DNA of 60,920 nucleotides from Dehalococcoidia bacterium UBA7891 (GTDB taxonomy: Bacteria; Chloroflexota; Dehalococcoidia; Lucifugimonadales; UBA826). The number at the start of each line of letters is the position of its first letter. Positions within the stretch are counted from its first letter, which is position 1. The stretch spans positions 1 through 60,920 of the forward strand of contig DLRJ01000028.1 in NCBI GenBank assembly GCA_002500485.1, given 5' to 3'. A model generated the notes under the pieces. The model did not search any database, was not told the origin of the DNA, and was given only the letters and a program-made list of their open reading frames with translations. Made by a program: the position numbers and the translations under genes. Positions 34,630-42,336 of this stretch are shown here, one piece after another.

Positions 34630-35952
34630 TTGTTTCAAAGTGCCAAAAATAAACTAGCCGACAGTCGAAAGAACACATTCTATGGTTGGTATCTGGTTCC
34701 AGTTTTTGGTGCTGTAATGATGGTAGCTACTACTCCTCTCTTCCATGCTATGGGTATCTGGGCGGTTGCAATGGAAAAGGCCTTTGGGTGGAATAGGACC
34801 CAACTGTCTCTAGCATTGTCATTTACGAGGGTCGAAGGTGGTATTTTAGGCCCCATCGAAGGTTATCTAGTGGATAGGTTTGGTACTAAACGCATGGTTC
34901 TAATCGGGATGATAATCATGGGGTTTGGATGGATAGTGTTTAGCCGTATAAATCATTTGTTAATTTTCTATTTTGCCTATTTGGTTATAGCTCTTGGCCA
35001 AGGTCTAGGCAGCTGGTTGGCTTTAAATACTATGATGAACAATTGGTTCGTTAGAAGGCGCTCTTTTGCGATGGGTCTGTCTAATTCTCTTTCTAGGTTT
35101 GGGGCATTATTTTTTGTGCCACTATTAGCCTGGCTTGTAGACCCAGAATTTTTAGATAGGCCGGGTTGGAGTTTAACTGCGTTCATCCTCGGTATAGTCA
35201 CCATATTGCTGGCCCTTCCGCTGACCAGTCTTCTTAGAAATAAACCGGAGGATTATGGATTGCTTCCGGACGGAGATACGGAAGAAGATGTTGAAAGACG
35301 GAACAAAGAAGCTGCGATCACTGGTGTAAAAATAGAGCAAGAGTATGATTTCACGGTGTCACAGGCTTTGAGGTCCCAGGCCTTTTGGTTTATAAGCTTT
35401 GGCCATGGATTCACATCGATGGTTTTGTTGGCATTTATGCTGCACCTTGCGCCTATGATGGTAGATCAAGGATACACATTGCAGACGGCTGCATTTGTTG
35501 TTTCAGCATACACAGCGGTTTCTATGGTATTCCAATTGATTGGAGGGTATGTGGGGGATCGGATGCCGAAAAATGTGGCATTGATGATGTTTACCCTATG
35601 TCAGGCTCTTGGGGTTTTTATCTTAACTTTCGGACCTCCCAATCTTTTTTCAGCCTACGGGTTTGCTTTACTGTTTGGGATAGGATTTGGTGGTAGGAAT
35701 CCTATATCCTCTTCCATACGAGGAGATTATTTTGGCAGAAAAAATTATGGCAAAATAATGGGAATATCTCAGGTGCCCATGAACGTGTTGTTGCTGATTG
35801 GACCAGTTTTTGCGGGTTTAATGCGTGACTCCACAGGCACCTATCAAACAGCGTTTGCTGTACTTGGTATATTGGCAGTCATCGGAGGATTTTGCTTCCT
35901 GTTTGCAAAAAAGCCACCTCATCCTGCTGCCTATATAACCAATTCAGATTAA
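34630..35952 (+). CDS. MFS transporter, monocarboxylate carrier-like
   Basis: A 440-residue carrier of the FGW subgroup, with FGWNRTQLSLALS after helix 1 and GYLVDRFGTK in the 2-3 loop. A longer charged central loop (about residues 205-240, with many Glu and Arg) separates the two halves. The TTG start has GGAAAG upstream and is the only start before helix 1. Its stop shares four bases (TTAA) with the converging flavin-oxidoreductase gene. The substrate is unknown. Confidence 0.85.
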   Translation: MFQSAKNKLADSRKNTFYGWYLVPVFGAVMMVATTPLFHAMGIWAVAMEKAFGWNRTQLSLALSFTRVEGGILGPIEGYLVDRFGTKRMVLIGMIIMGFGWIVFSRINHLLIFYFAYLVIALGQGLGSWLALNTMMNNWFVRRRSFAMGLSNSLSRFGALFFVPLLAWLVDPEFLDRPGWSLTAFILGIVTILLALPLTSLLRNKPEDYGLLPDGDTEEDVERRNKEAAITGVKIEQEYDFTVSQALRSQAFWFISFGHGFTSMVLLAFMLHLAPMMVDQGYTLQTAAFVVSAYTAVSMVFQLIGGYVGDRMPKNVALMMFTLCQALGVFILTFGPPNLFSAYGFALLFGIGFGGRNPISSSIRGDYFGRKNYGKIMGISQVPMNVLLLIGPVFAGLMRDSTGTYQTAFAVLGILAVIGGFCFLFAKKPPHPAAYITNSD

Positions 35953-37019
35953 AATTCTGCGGTAGCTATATTGGTTTTTGCATTGGGATGAACACCCATA
36001 GATTCTGCAACTAAAGAGTAGGATTTTTTTCTGTCTTTAAAGTAGTAGCAATTCGATACTATCCCTATATCAGAGGTCTGATAGCGTTCTGATGATGAGA
36101 GGATTCCTTCTTTTACTTGGTTGGGATCACCTTCTATGTAGCTTTGGGTAGTTTGTTCCATATAGGCTTTGACCTGATCATCTAATGGCCATACGGACGC
36201 TTCCTCCGGAGGCAACAAGCCTTTCGTTGTGATTCCCATTGTAGATATAATTTTGTTTATGCTCCTCGAAGATCCTACAAATTTAGCTTTCTCCTCTGTC
36301 TCGGCACATATCACTTGCAGGCTCACATTAACGCTGGGTTCTGCTAAATAGGCAGATGGTTTGAAGTTGTTTCTGTATAAATCAGTAACTTGAGGGCCAT
36401 ATTCTGAGGTATTTCCGAAAAAATCTGCGAAGCTAAAAGGAAGGCCCATTTCCGCTGCTAACCTAGCACTATAATCACTTGATCCCAAAAGCCACACGGA
36501 CGGATATGTGTCTTTGCCTGAAGATTGAGCCCTAATCCCAGCGAATGGATGCTCATCTTCCACTTCATCTTCTAGAAAACTTAACAAGTCTTTCACCATT
36601 TGGGGAAAGTCACTGAATACGTCCATTGTGGGTCTTGGGTATGTTAAAGCAGCGGCAGTCCTTCTATCACTACCAGGGGCCCTGCCGATTCCGAGGTCAA
36701 TTCTATTAGGATGAAAAGAATCTAATACACTGAATTGTTCGGCCACTTTAAGTGCAGAGTAATGACTCAACATAACACCGCCACTTCCTACACGAATAGT
36801 AGAGGTTTTAGCTGCTATCTGCCCTATTAGGATTTCTGGACTAGTCCCAGAAAAAGAGTTGGAATTGTGGTGTTCAGCTACCCAGTATCTGGAATACCCG
36901 AGGTTTTCTGTATGTACTGCCAGTTCAACTGACTCATTTAGCGCATCAGCAGGGGTGCCGCCACGCCGAATCGGCGATTGGTCTACTACTGTTAGCTTTA
37001 TGTCTTTTATAGATGCCAT
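35949..37019 (-). CDS. LLM-class flavin-dependent oxidoreductase (luciferase-like)
   Basis: A 356-residue luciferase-like monooxygenase. Signatures are VVDQSPIRRGG near the start, GYSRYWVAEHHN at 41-52, IRVGSGGVMLSHYSALKVAEQF and RIDLGIGRAPGSD. These place it in the group-1 LLM branch, which uses FMN(H2) for oxygenation of organic substrates such as sulfonates, long alkanes or lactone precursors. SAR202 bacteria are known to carry many such enzymes. The product could feed the lactonases and hydrolases nearby. The ribosome binding site is weak. Confidence 0.88.
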   Translation of the reverse strand: MASIKDIKLTVVDQSPIRRGGTPADALNESVELAVHTENLGYSRYWVAEHHNSNSFSGTSPEILIGQIAAKTSTIRVGSGGVMLSHYSALKVAEQFSVLDSFHPNRIDLGIGRAPGSDRRTAAALTYPRPTMDVFSDFPQMVKDLLSFLEDEVEDEHPFAGIRAQSSGKDTYPSVWLLGSSDYSARLAAEMGLPFSFADFFGNTSEYGPQVTDLYRNNFKPSAYLAEPSVNVSLQVICAETEEKAKFVGSSRSINKIISTMGITTKGLLPPEEASVWPLDDQVKAYMEQTTQSYIEGDPNQVKEGILSSSERYQTSDIGIVSNCYYFKDRKKSYSLVAESMGVHPNAKTNIATAEF

Positions 37020-37122
37020 ATCTGTAAAGAAAGGATAACAAAGTACCTACCTAGCTGTCTCCATTGAGCTATGTAAGGTAGAATCTTTTCTATGTTATCC
37101 CCACAGTAGGTTCATACAAATT

Positions 37123-38070
37123 TTGACCCATTCGGAAGAAAATGTAGAGACACTTGAAAAAAGAAAGCCGGCGGGGCTGCTACCCACTGTTTTTCAGATA
37201 TTCCTCTCTTTGCTTTGGGGGGGGAATCACGTAAGTATAAAAGCATCTCTTGAGTATGGAACCCCTTTACAAGTTGGATGGATGAGATTTGTGGTCGGAG
37301 GGACGGTAACTTTTGCTTATATGCTCCTTAGAAAAGAGTCTTTCACGGTTAACAAAAATGAAATTCGCCCGCTTTTAATAGTAGGAGCCCTTTTCACCGT
37401 ACAGATTATGTTTATGAACGTCGGTCAATATTTGACCACTGCCGGACATGCCACTGCGTTAAATTCCACTTACCCTATTTGGGCGGCAGTAATAGCCCAT
37501 TTCTTGGTTCCAACCGATACTCTTACTCGATGGAAAGTATTGGCAATTGTTTTGTCCTACATAGGTATATTGACGATAGTCTTTGGGGATGTCGGAATTG
37601 TCGTACCAGGCGTTTCCATAGAAGGCGACTTGATGAGTCTTTTGTCAGCTATTTTGTTGGGGTTGCGGTTGGTTTTGATGTCCAATTTTGCCCAAAATAT
37701 GTCTGAGGCGAAAATTATGTTTGGGCAACTTGTCATTGGAATAACGTTATTTTTCATAGGTAGTTTGCTTTTTGAATCCCCTCAATACACCATCGAATCA
37801 AGATTTTGGTTAGCACTTGCCTATCAAGGATTTGTGATCGCAGGATTTGGATTTCTTGCCAATGCATGGTTGGTAAAGAAATATTTACCTTCGACAGTAA
37901 CATTTTACTCATTTATACAACCACCTGCCGGTGTTATATTGGCTTGGTTGGTTCTTTCAGAAGATCCGGGCCGAGGACTGCTAGGGGGTCTTGTATTTGT
38001 AGTTGCTGGTGCTATTACGTTTGGCTCTGAGTCGTTCGTTAAAGCCAAGAAACGAGAGGCATTAGTCTAA
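37123..38070 (+). CDS. EamA/DMT-family transporter
   Basis: A 315-residue, ten-helix drug/metabolite transporter made of two EamA repeats. The first includes SLLWGGNHVSIKASLEYG and ends near TIVFGD; the second starts at about residue 165 and includes the conserved tail PPAGVILAWLVLSE. It exports or imports small metabolites in the inner membrane. The TTG start leaves a cytoplasmic tail of about 20 residues. The stop overlaps the next gene by one base (TAATG), so it is coupled to the enolase-family gene and may carry its substrate or product. Confidence 0.87.
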   Translation: MTHSEENVETLEKRKPAGLLPTVFQIFLSLLWGGNHVSIKASLEYGTPLQVGWMRFVVGGTVTFAYMLLRKESFTVNKNEIRPLLIVGALFTVQIMFMNVGQYLTTAGHATALNSTYPIWAAVIAHFLVPTDTLTRWKVLAIVLSYIGILTIVFGDVGIVVPGVSIEGDLMSLLSAILLGLRLVLMSNFAQNMSEAKIMFGQLVIGITLFFIGSLLFESPQYTIESRFWLALAYQGFVIAGFGFLANAWLVKKYLPSTVTFYSFIQPPAGVILAWLVLSEDPGRGLLGGLVFVVAGAITFGSESFVKAKKREALV

Positions 38071-39188
38071 TGAAAATTGTTGACGTAATAAGTGAAGTTT
38101 TTGAGTGGGAAAGGCCTGGAATTTGGAATGGGGGACACTTTTACGGCCCAGGTCGGCTTCATAAAGTCACAGTTAAGACCGATGAGGGAATCGAAGGGTT
38201 TGGTTGGAATGGTGGTACTGCTGCTGAAAGACCTTTGAATGTGTTTCCTCCTTTTGTGGATTATTTCCGTGACTTGTTGATTGGAAGAGATCCGTTTGAA
38301 ACTAGGAAGATAGCAGAAGATTTGGGTGAAAAACACATAAAAATATTGGGCCCAGGGGGAGTTAACACGCAAGTTTTAGCAGCAATAAATATCGCCTGTT
38401 GGGATATAAAAGGTAAAGCCTTAGAAAAATCAGTACATGAATTGCTAGGAGGGAGCCAAGATCGTATCAGAACGTATATTGCTGGAGGTTATTATGCTGA
38501 AGGGAAAGGACTTAAAGAACTTCAAGACGAGGTTCTTTTCAATATTAATGAAATGAATGCTGGTGCTGTGAAGATTAAAATCGGCGATCCAAATGAAGGT
38601 ATTAAGGGTGATATGCTGAGGGTGGAGGCGGCTAGGAAGGCTGTAGGGGATGATGTGGTTTTGATGGTTGATGCAAATTGTGCGTTAGATCTGAACCAGT
38701 CCTTAGCATTTGCTCATGAACTAGATAAATTTGGAGTGTATTGGTTTGAGGAACCTATGCCAATACATCGGTATAAAGAACATGGTGTTTTGAAAGAAAA
38801 CTCGAATGTGAAGATTGCTACTGGTGAAAATGGATACCATATTTCTCATTTTGAAACCCTTCTTGACCATCAAGGGGCTGATATTTTGAACGTTGACGTA
38901 GCAATTTGCCCTGGATATGACATTGCTAAAGATATAACCGATCTAGCTAAAGAAAAAGGCGTATCGATAGCTCCACATGGCTGTCAGGAACTTCAATTAC
39001 CTCTTGCTGCTGGTATACCACATGGGGAATTTTTGGAATACTATCCGGTTGCAGTTGACCCACTTAGGGCAGAGATGTTTATACCACGAATGGTTCCTGA
39101 CACTGATGGATATGTTACTGTGCCTGACAGGCCCGGTATTGGATTCGAATTAAATATGGAGCTGCTAAACAGATATAAATTGTCATGA
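38070..39188 (+). CDS. Enolase-superfamily (mandelate racemase/galactonate dehydratase-like) enzyme
   Basis: A 372-residue enolase-superfamily enzyme with a complete mandelate-racemase active site. Lys168-Ile-Lys170 are in VKIKIGD, and the metal ligands are Asp201 (VDAN), Glu227 (FEEPMP) and Glu253 (ATGEN). His303 (APHG) is the partner base. It is expected to dehydrate an aldonate to a 2-keto-3-deoxy acid or to act as a racemase. It is coupled to the EamA gene upstream (one-base overlap) and to the acetyltransferase gene downstream (ATGA overlap). Its product would suit the aldolase and kinase at 16-18 kb. Confidence 0.9.
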   Translation: MKIVDVISEVFEWERPGIWNGGHFYGPGRLHKVTVKTDEGIEGFGWNGGTAAERPLNVFPPFVDYFRDLLIGRDPFETRKIAEDLGEKHIKILGPGGVNTQVLAAINIACWDIKGKALEKSVHELLGGSQDRIRTYIAGGYYAEGKGLKELQDEVLFNINEMNAGAVKIKIGDPNEGIKGDMLRVEAARKAVGDDVVLMVDANCALDLNQSLAFAHELDKFGVYWFEEPMPIHRYKEHGVLKENSNVKIATGENGYHISHFETLLDHQGADILNVDVAICPGYDIAKDITDLAKEKGVSIAPHGCQELQLPLAAGIPHGEFLEYYPVAVDPLRAEMFIPRMVPDTDGYVTVPDRPGIGFELNMELLNRYKLS

Positions 39189-39727
39189 TAGATTTTCCTA
39201 TGATCGTGCATTATCTGGAAATATTTTCAAAAGAAAATATCAATCGAAAGTTGATTGTTCAGAGCGATTTAAAAATAACGAAGGTTAGAGAACCAGATCC
39301 TGCTTTTGCCCAATGGCTCTATAGGACAGTTGGTAGGGAATGGTACTGGGTTGATAGGTATTACTGGAGTTTAAATGAGTGGGAGGAGTGGATTTCAGAT
39401 TCATGTATATCTTTGTGGATTATGGAACTTTCAGATAGGCCCATTGGGTTTTATATGTTGGATCCCCAAGATAATAACAATGTGGAAGTATCTTACTTCG
39501 GATTACTCCCAGGATACCTTGGAAGCGGATTGGGTGGTCACCTTTTGACAAATGCTTTGGACGATGCATTTTCCATGGGGGCATCTCGGGTATGGCTGCA
39601 TACTTGTAGTCTAGATCATCCATACGCTTTATCCAATTACGAGGCACGTGGAATGAATGTGTACAAGGTAGAAGATGACTTGCAACATATACCTGATGGA
39701 TGGCCTGTACCTGACGACCTGACTTAA
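39185..39727 (+). CDS. GNAT-family N-acetyltransferase
   Basis: A 180-residue acetyltransferase. Motif A of the acetyl-CoA site is seen as YFGLLPGYLGSGLGGHLL (about residues 99-116), and the following WLHTCSLDHPYALSNYEARG matches motif B. It transfers an acetyl group from acetyl-CoA to an amine; the acceptor is not defined. Translation is coupled to the dehydratase gene by a four-base ATGA overlap, though a start further inside cannot be excluded. It converges on an NHL-protein gene four bases away. Confidence 0.83.
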   Translation: MIDFPMIVHYLEIFSKENINRKLIVQSDLKITKVREPDPAFAQWLYRTVGREWYWVDRYYWSLNEWEEWISDSCISLWIMELSDRPIGFYMLDPQDNNNVEVSYFGLLPGYLGSGLGGHLLTNALDDAFSMGASRVWLHTCSLDHPYALSNYEARGMNVYKVEDDLQHIPDGWPVPDDLT

Positions 39728-39731
39728 AAGG

Positions 39732-40685
39732 CTAAGTTACTTTTCTAAGTTTACTTAGGCTACGAAGTTCTTTTGGAGGATTCATATGGCTGCCTCTGAT
39801 GGTATATGAAACTTCACCAACATATATATCTCCGTGTGAATCTACGCCGATACCATGAGGTGCTATGAATTTACCCGGCTCTTCGCCTTCTTCAGGGTGC
39901 CCAATTCTTCCGAGTTTTTCACCGGAAGGACTTATGATACTTATGTTGTGGCCATGGTTAGGAGGAGTAGGATCTGCTTGTGTCATACCTGGTAGCTCGC
40001 CAATATATATATTTCCGTCTGGGCCAATAGTCAGCCCGTTGGGCATGAATATATTGTTCCAAACATCTATAACATTGCCATCTGTGTCAAAAATTTGTAC
40101 TCGATGGGCTTCACGATCTGCAACTATGACCCTGTCGTTGTCGTCCACAGCTATATTGTGAGGCCTGAGGAATTGGCCAGGTTCTATACCTGGTTCTCCC
40201 CATGATTTGATGTAATTACCTTCAGCTGAATATTTATGAACTCGAAAATTTCCATATCCGTCGGTTATGAATATATCCCCACTTTTTTTTGATACCGCAG
40301 CATGTGTTGGACGGTTGAAAGGTTCACCCTTCCATATTTCGGAGGATTTACCTGGAGTGCCTATTGTCATGAGTAGTTCACCTTCTCTAGTGAACTTAGT
40401 TATTGTGTGGATTCCATCATCCGCGCAGTAGACAGTATCATCAGGCCCTATCAAAATTCCGTGTGTTCTATTGCTGAATATACCTGCCCCAAATCCCCTT
40501 AAGAAGTTGCCATCTCTATTAAAAACCATTACTGGATGGTCAGTATTGCGGCTGAATGTGTATATTTCATCTTGTGAGTCTACTGCCACTCCGGGTGTTT
40601 CTATCAGTGTGGCTCCACCAGGTAGTATTGGCCATGAATCTACGGCTTCATATTTAAAATTGCCAGTGCCGACTGTAACGCTCAT
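39732..40685 (-). CDS. NHL-repeat beta-propeller protein
   Basis: A 317-residue cytoplasmic NHL propeller, a paralogue of the protein at 7375-8298 with the same blade order. Both have a VAVDSQDEIYTFSRN-like first blade, GYGNFRVHKYS in the middle, REAHRVQIFD, and a final HGIGVDSHGDIYVGE. I choose the ATG at 40685 (MSVTVG) because GAGGGG lies just before it; a longer frame to 40778 has no ribosome site. It diverges from the imuB gene. Function is not known; lyase or lactonase activity is possible. Confidence 0.8.
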   Translation of the reverse strand: MSVTVGTGNFKYEAVDSWPILPGGATLIETPGVAVDSQDEIYTFSRNTDHPVMVFNRDGNFLRGFGAGIFSNRTHGILIGPDDTVYCADDGIHTITKFTREGELLMTIGTPGKSSEIWKGEPFNRPTHAAVSKKSGDIFITDGYGNFRVHKYSAEGNYIKSWGEPGIEPGQFLRPHNIAVDDNDRVIVADREAHRVQIFDTDGNVIDVWNNIFMPNGLTIGPDGNIYIGELPGMTQADPTPPNHGHNISIISPSGEKLGRIGHPEEGEEPGKFIAPHGIGVDSHGDIYVGEVSYTIRGSHMNPPKELRSLSKLRKVT

Positions 40686-40793
40686 TTTGCCCCTCGCTAT
40701 TGTGAAAATGTCTTTGTCTACCTTGAACATAACATTAGCTAGAAACACAGTCAATTTTGTTGAAATACACAAAAGCATCCTATTATCTTAGTA

Positions 40794-40823
40794 TTGAAAA
40801 TAGAACATAAGTTCTATTATAAT
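40794..40823 (+). promoter_or_regulatory. Promoter of the imuB-dnaE2 operon
   Basis: TTGAAA (40794-40799, 5 of 6) and a perfect TATAAT (40818-40823) are separated by 18 bases. The start codon of imuB is 43 bases further on. The LexA-like palindrome fills the spacer, so repressor binding would directly block RNA polymerase. Confidence 0.65.
40801..40816. promoter_or_regulatory. LexA-type SOS box
   Basis: TAGAACATAAGTTCTA is a palindrome with perfect six-base arms (TAGAAC/GTTCTA) around ATAA. It holds the GAAC-N4-GTTC core known for LexA/DinR in Gram-positive bacteria. It lies between the -35 and -10 elements of a DNA-damage mutagenesis operon, where a LexA site is expected. Confidence 0.75.
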
Positions 40824-40866
40824 TATACCCCTAGCTTTATCAACATATAAAAAACAATTTAAAAAT

Positions 40867-42336
40867 ATGCCTAACGAAAATTCTAAAATCGGATGTCTTT
40901 TAATGACTCATTTCGGAGTTAAGTCAGAAATCAATAAAAATCCTGAACTCTCTAATAATGAGGTTATTTTGTATTCTCGCGAATCTACTAAATTACCTGT
41001 AGTTGAAGATTTTTCTAAAACTATAAAGAATATTTCAAAAGGAATTCCACTTTCGTCTGCATTGTCCAGATATCCTGATTCCGTAAAATTTGAATTTGAT
41101 AGTAAAAATTACGAACAAATCTTCGCTTCAGTTATATCAAATATTGCAAGAATAACTCCAAAAATTGAGAGATCAAATTTGGGGGTTATTTATATAAATA
41201 TGCACGGATTGAGTGAAATATATGGAGGTGAAGCTAAATTAGTTACTCATATATTGGATTCAGTCCCATATTTTCTAGAACCAAGATTTGGGATATCTGT
41301 AAATAAATTTTCTGCATATGCCGCAGCCTTTTCTTCTACCCCCGGCGGGTCTACAAAAATATTAAAAAATATTGATTCTTTCTTAGCTACTTTTAATGTG
41401 GATATATTGCCTATTAAAAGAAGTAGCATTATTAATTTCCATAAATTTGGTATGCATACAATTGGTGATATAGCAGCTCAAGATTATGGGTCGATTTATT
41501 CTAAGTTTGGAGATGAAGGCTGTAGAGCCTTATCGTTGTCTCGTGTTGAAAATAGTGATTACATTTCTTCTAATAAACCTGTTCAAGATATAACCGAACA
41601 GCTATCTTTACCATTTCCTTCTGATTCTCTTTCCGTTCTTTTTACAGCGTTAGAATTTTTAATACAGAAAGCTTTTATTCGACCTGTTTTAAGAAGTAAA
41701 TATATTAGAAAAATATCCATCTTGCTTGAACTTATTGGATCTCCGGTTTGGACCAAAAGTTTGATCTTAAAGAGGCCAGTTGGTAATTCCAATGACTTAT
41801 GTTTATTGCTTAGATCAGAGCTAGAAAATTTGGAATTGCCCGGATTAATTGAAGATATCTCGATTACAATTACAGATTTTGTTGGAGAGCATGGTATTCA
41901 ATATCGTGCCTTCAAAGAAATTCGTGATCACCTTGATGAAAGAAAAGATCAGTTAATTAAAGTAGACCGTCATATCCGCAAGAAGATACCTGCCAAGAAT
42001 TCTCTTCACAAGCTTCTTACTGTGAATCCAGAGCATCCAGTTCCTGAGCGAAGGGCACTACAGGTTTCTATAGATCCTGATACGAAATTTTCTGTTATGT
42101 CTATTAATCTACCTCAAAAAATCACGGTTCAAGAACTAAACAATATCCCTAAATTTCTATCTCTATCTAATGGATATAATCTAAAAGTTAAAGTTTTAGA
42201 CATCTGGAAGATTGACTTATGGTGGATCTCGGATCCGATCAGTCGTACTTATTATAGTATCAGTACACCTGACCATAAGATTATGACGATATTTAAAGAT
42301 AGTGTTAAAAAACGTTGGTATCGTCAAAACTACTGA
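40867..42336 (+). CDS. imuB: ImuB, catalytically inactive Y-family polymerase homologue
   Basis: A 489-residue Y-family-like protein. Alignment of its start with the Pol IV pattern IDMDCFFAAVE...NPAL shows the two Asp positions are Leu12 and Thr14, and the catalytic acid before the IYGGEA element is Asn111. It is therefore not a polymerase but an ImuB-type adaptor linking DnaE2 to the sliding clamp in SOS mutagenesis. It also has a little-finger-like region and a C-terminal beta domain. The gene is visibly more AT-rich than its neighbours. No imuA is adjacent. It has no clear Shine-Dalgarno site and ends in TGATG, overlapping dnaE2 by one base. Confidence 0.85.
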   Translation: MPNENSKIGCLLMTHFGVKSEINKNPELSNNEVILYSRESTKLPVVEDFSKTIKNISKGIPLSSALSRYPDSVKFEFDSKNYEQIFASVISNIARITPKIERSNLGVIYINMHGLSEIYGGEAKLVTHILDSVPYFLEPRFGISVNKFSAYAAAFSSTPGGSTKILKNIDSFLATFNVDILPIKRSSIINFHKFGMHTIGDIAAQDYGSIYSKFGDEGCRALSLSRVENSDYISSNKPVQDITEQLSLPFPSDSLSVLFTALEFLIQKAFIRPVLRSKYIRKISILLELIGSPVWTKSLILKRPVGNSNDLCLLLRSELENLELPGLIEDISITITDFVGEHGIQYRAFKEIRDHLDERKDQLIKVDRHIRKKIPAKNSLHKLLTVNPEHPVPERRALQVSIDPDTKFSVMSINLPQKITVQELNNIPKFLSLSNGYNLKVKVLDIWKIDLWWISDPISRTYYSISTPDHKIMTIFKDSVKKRWYRQNY

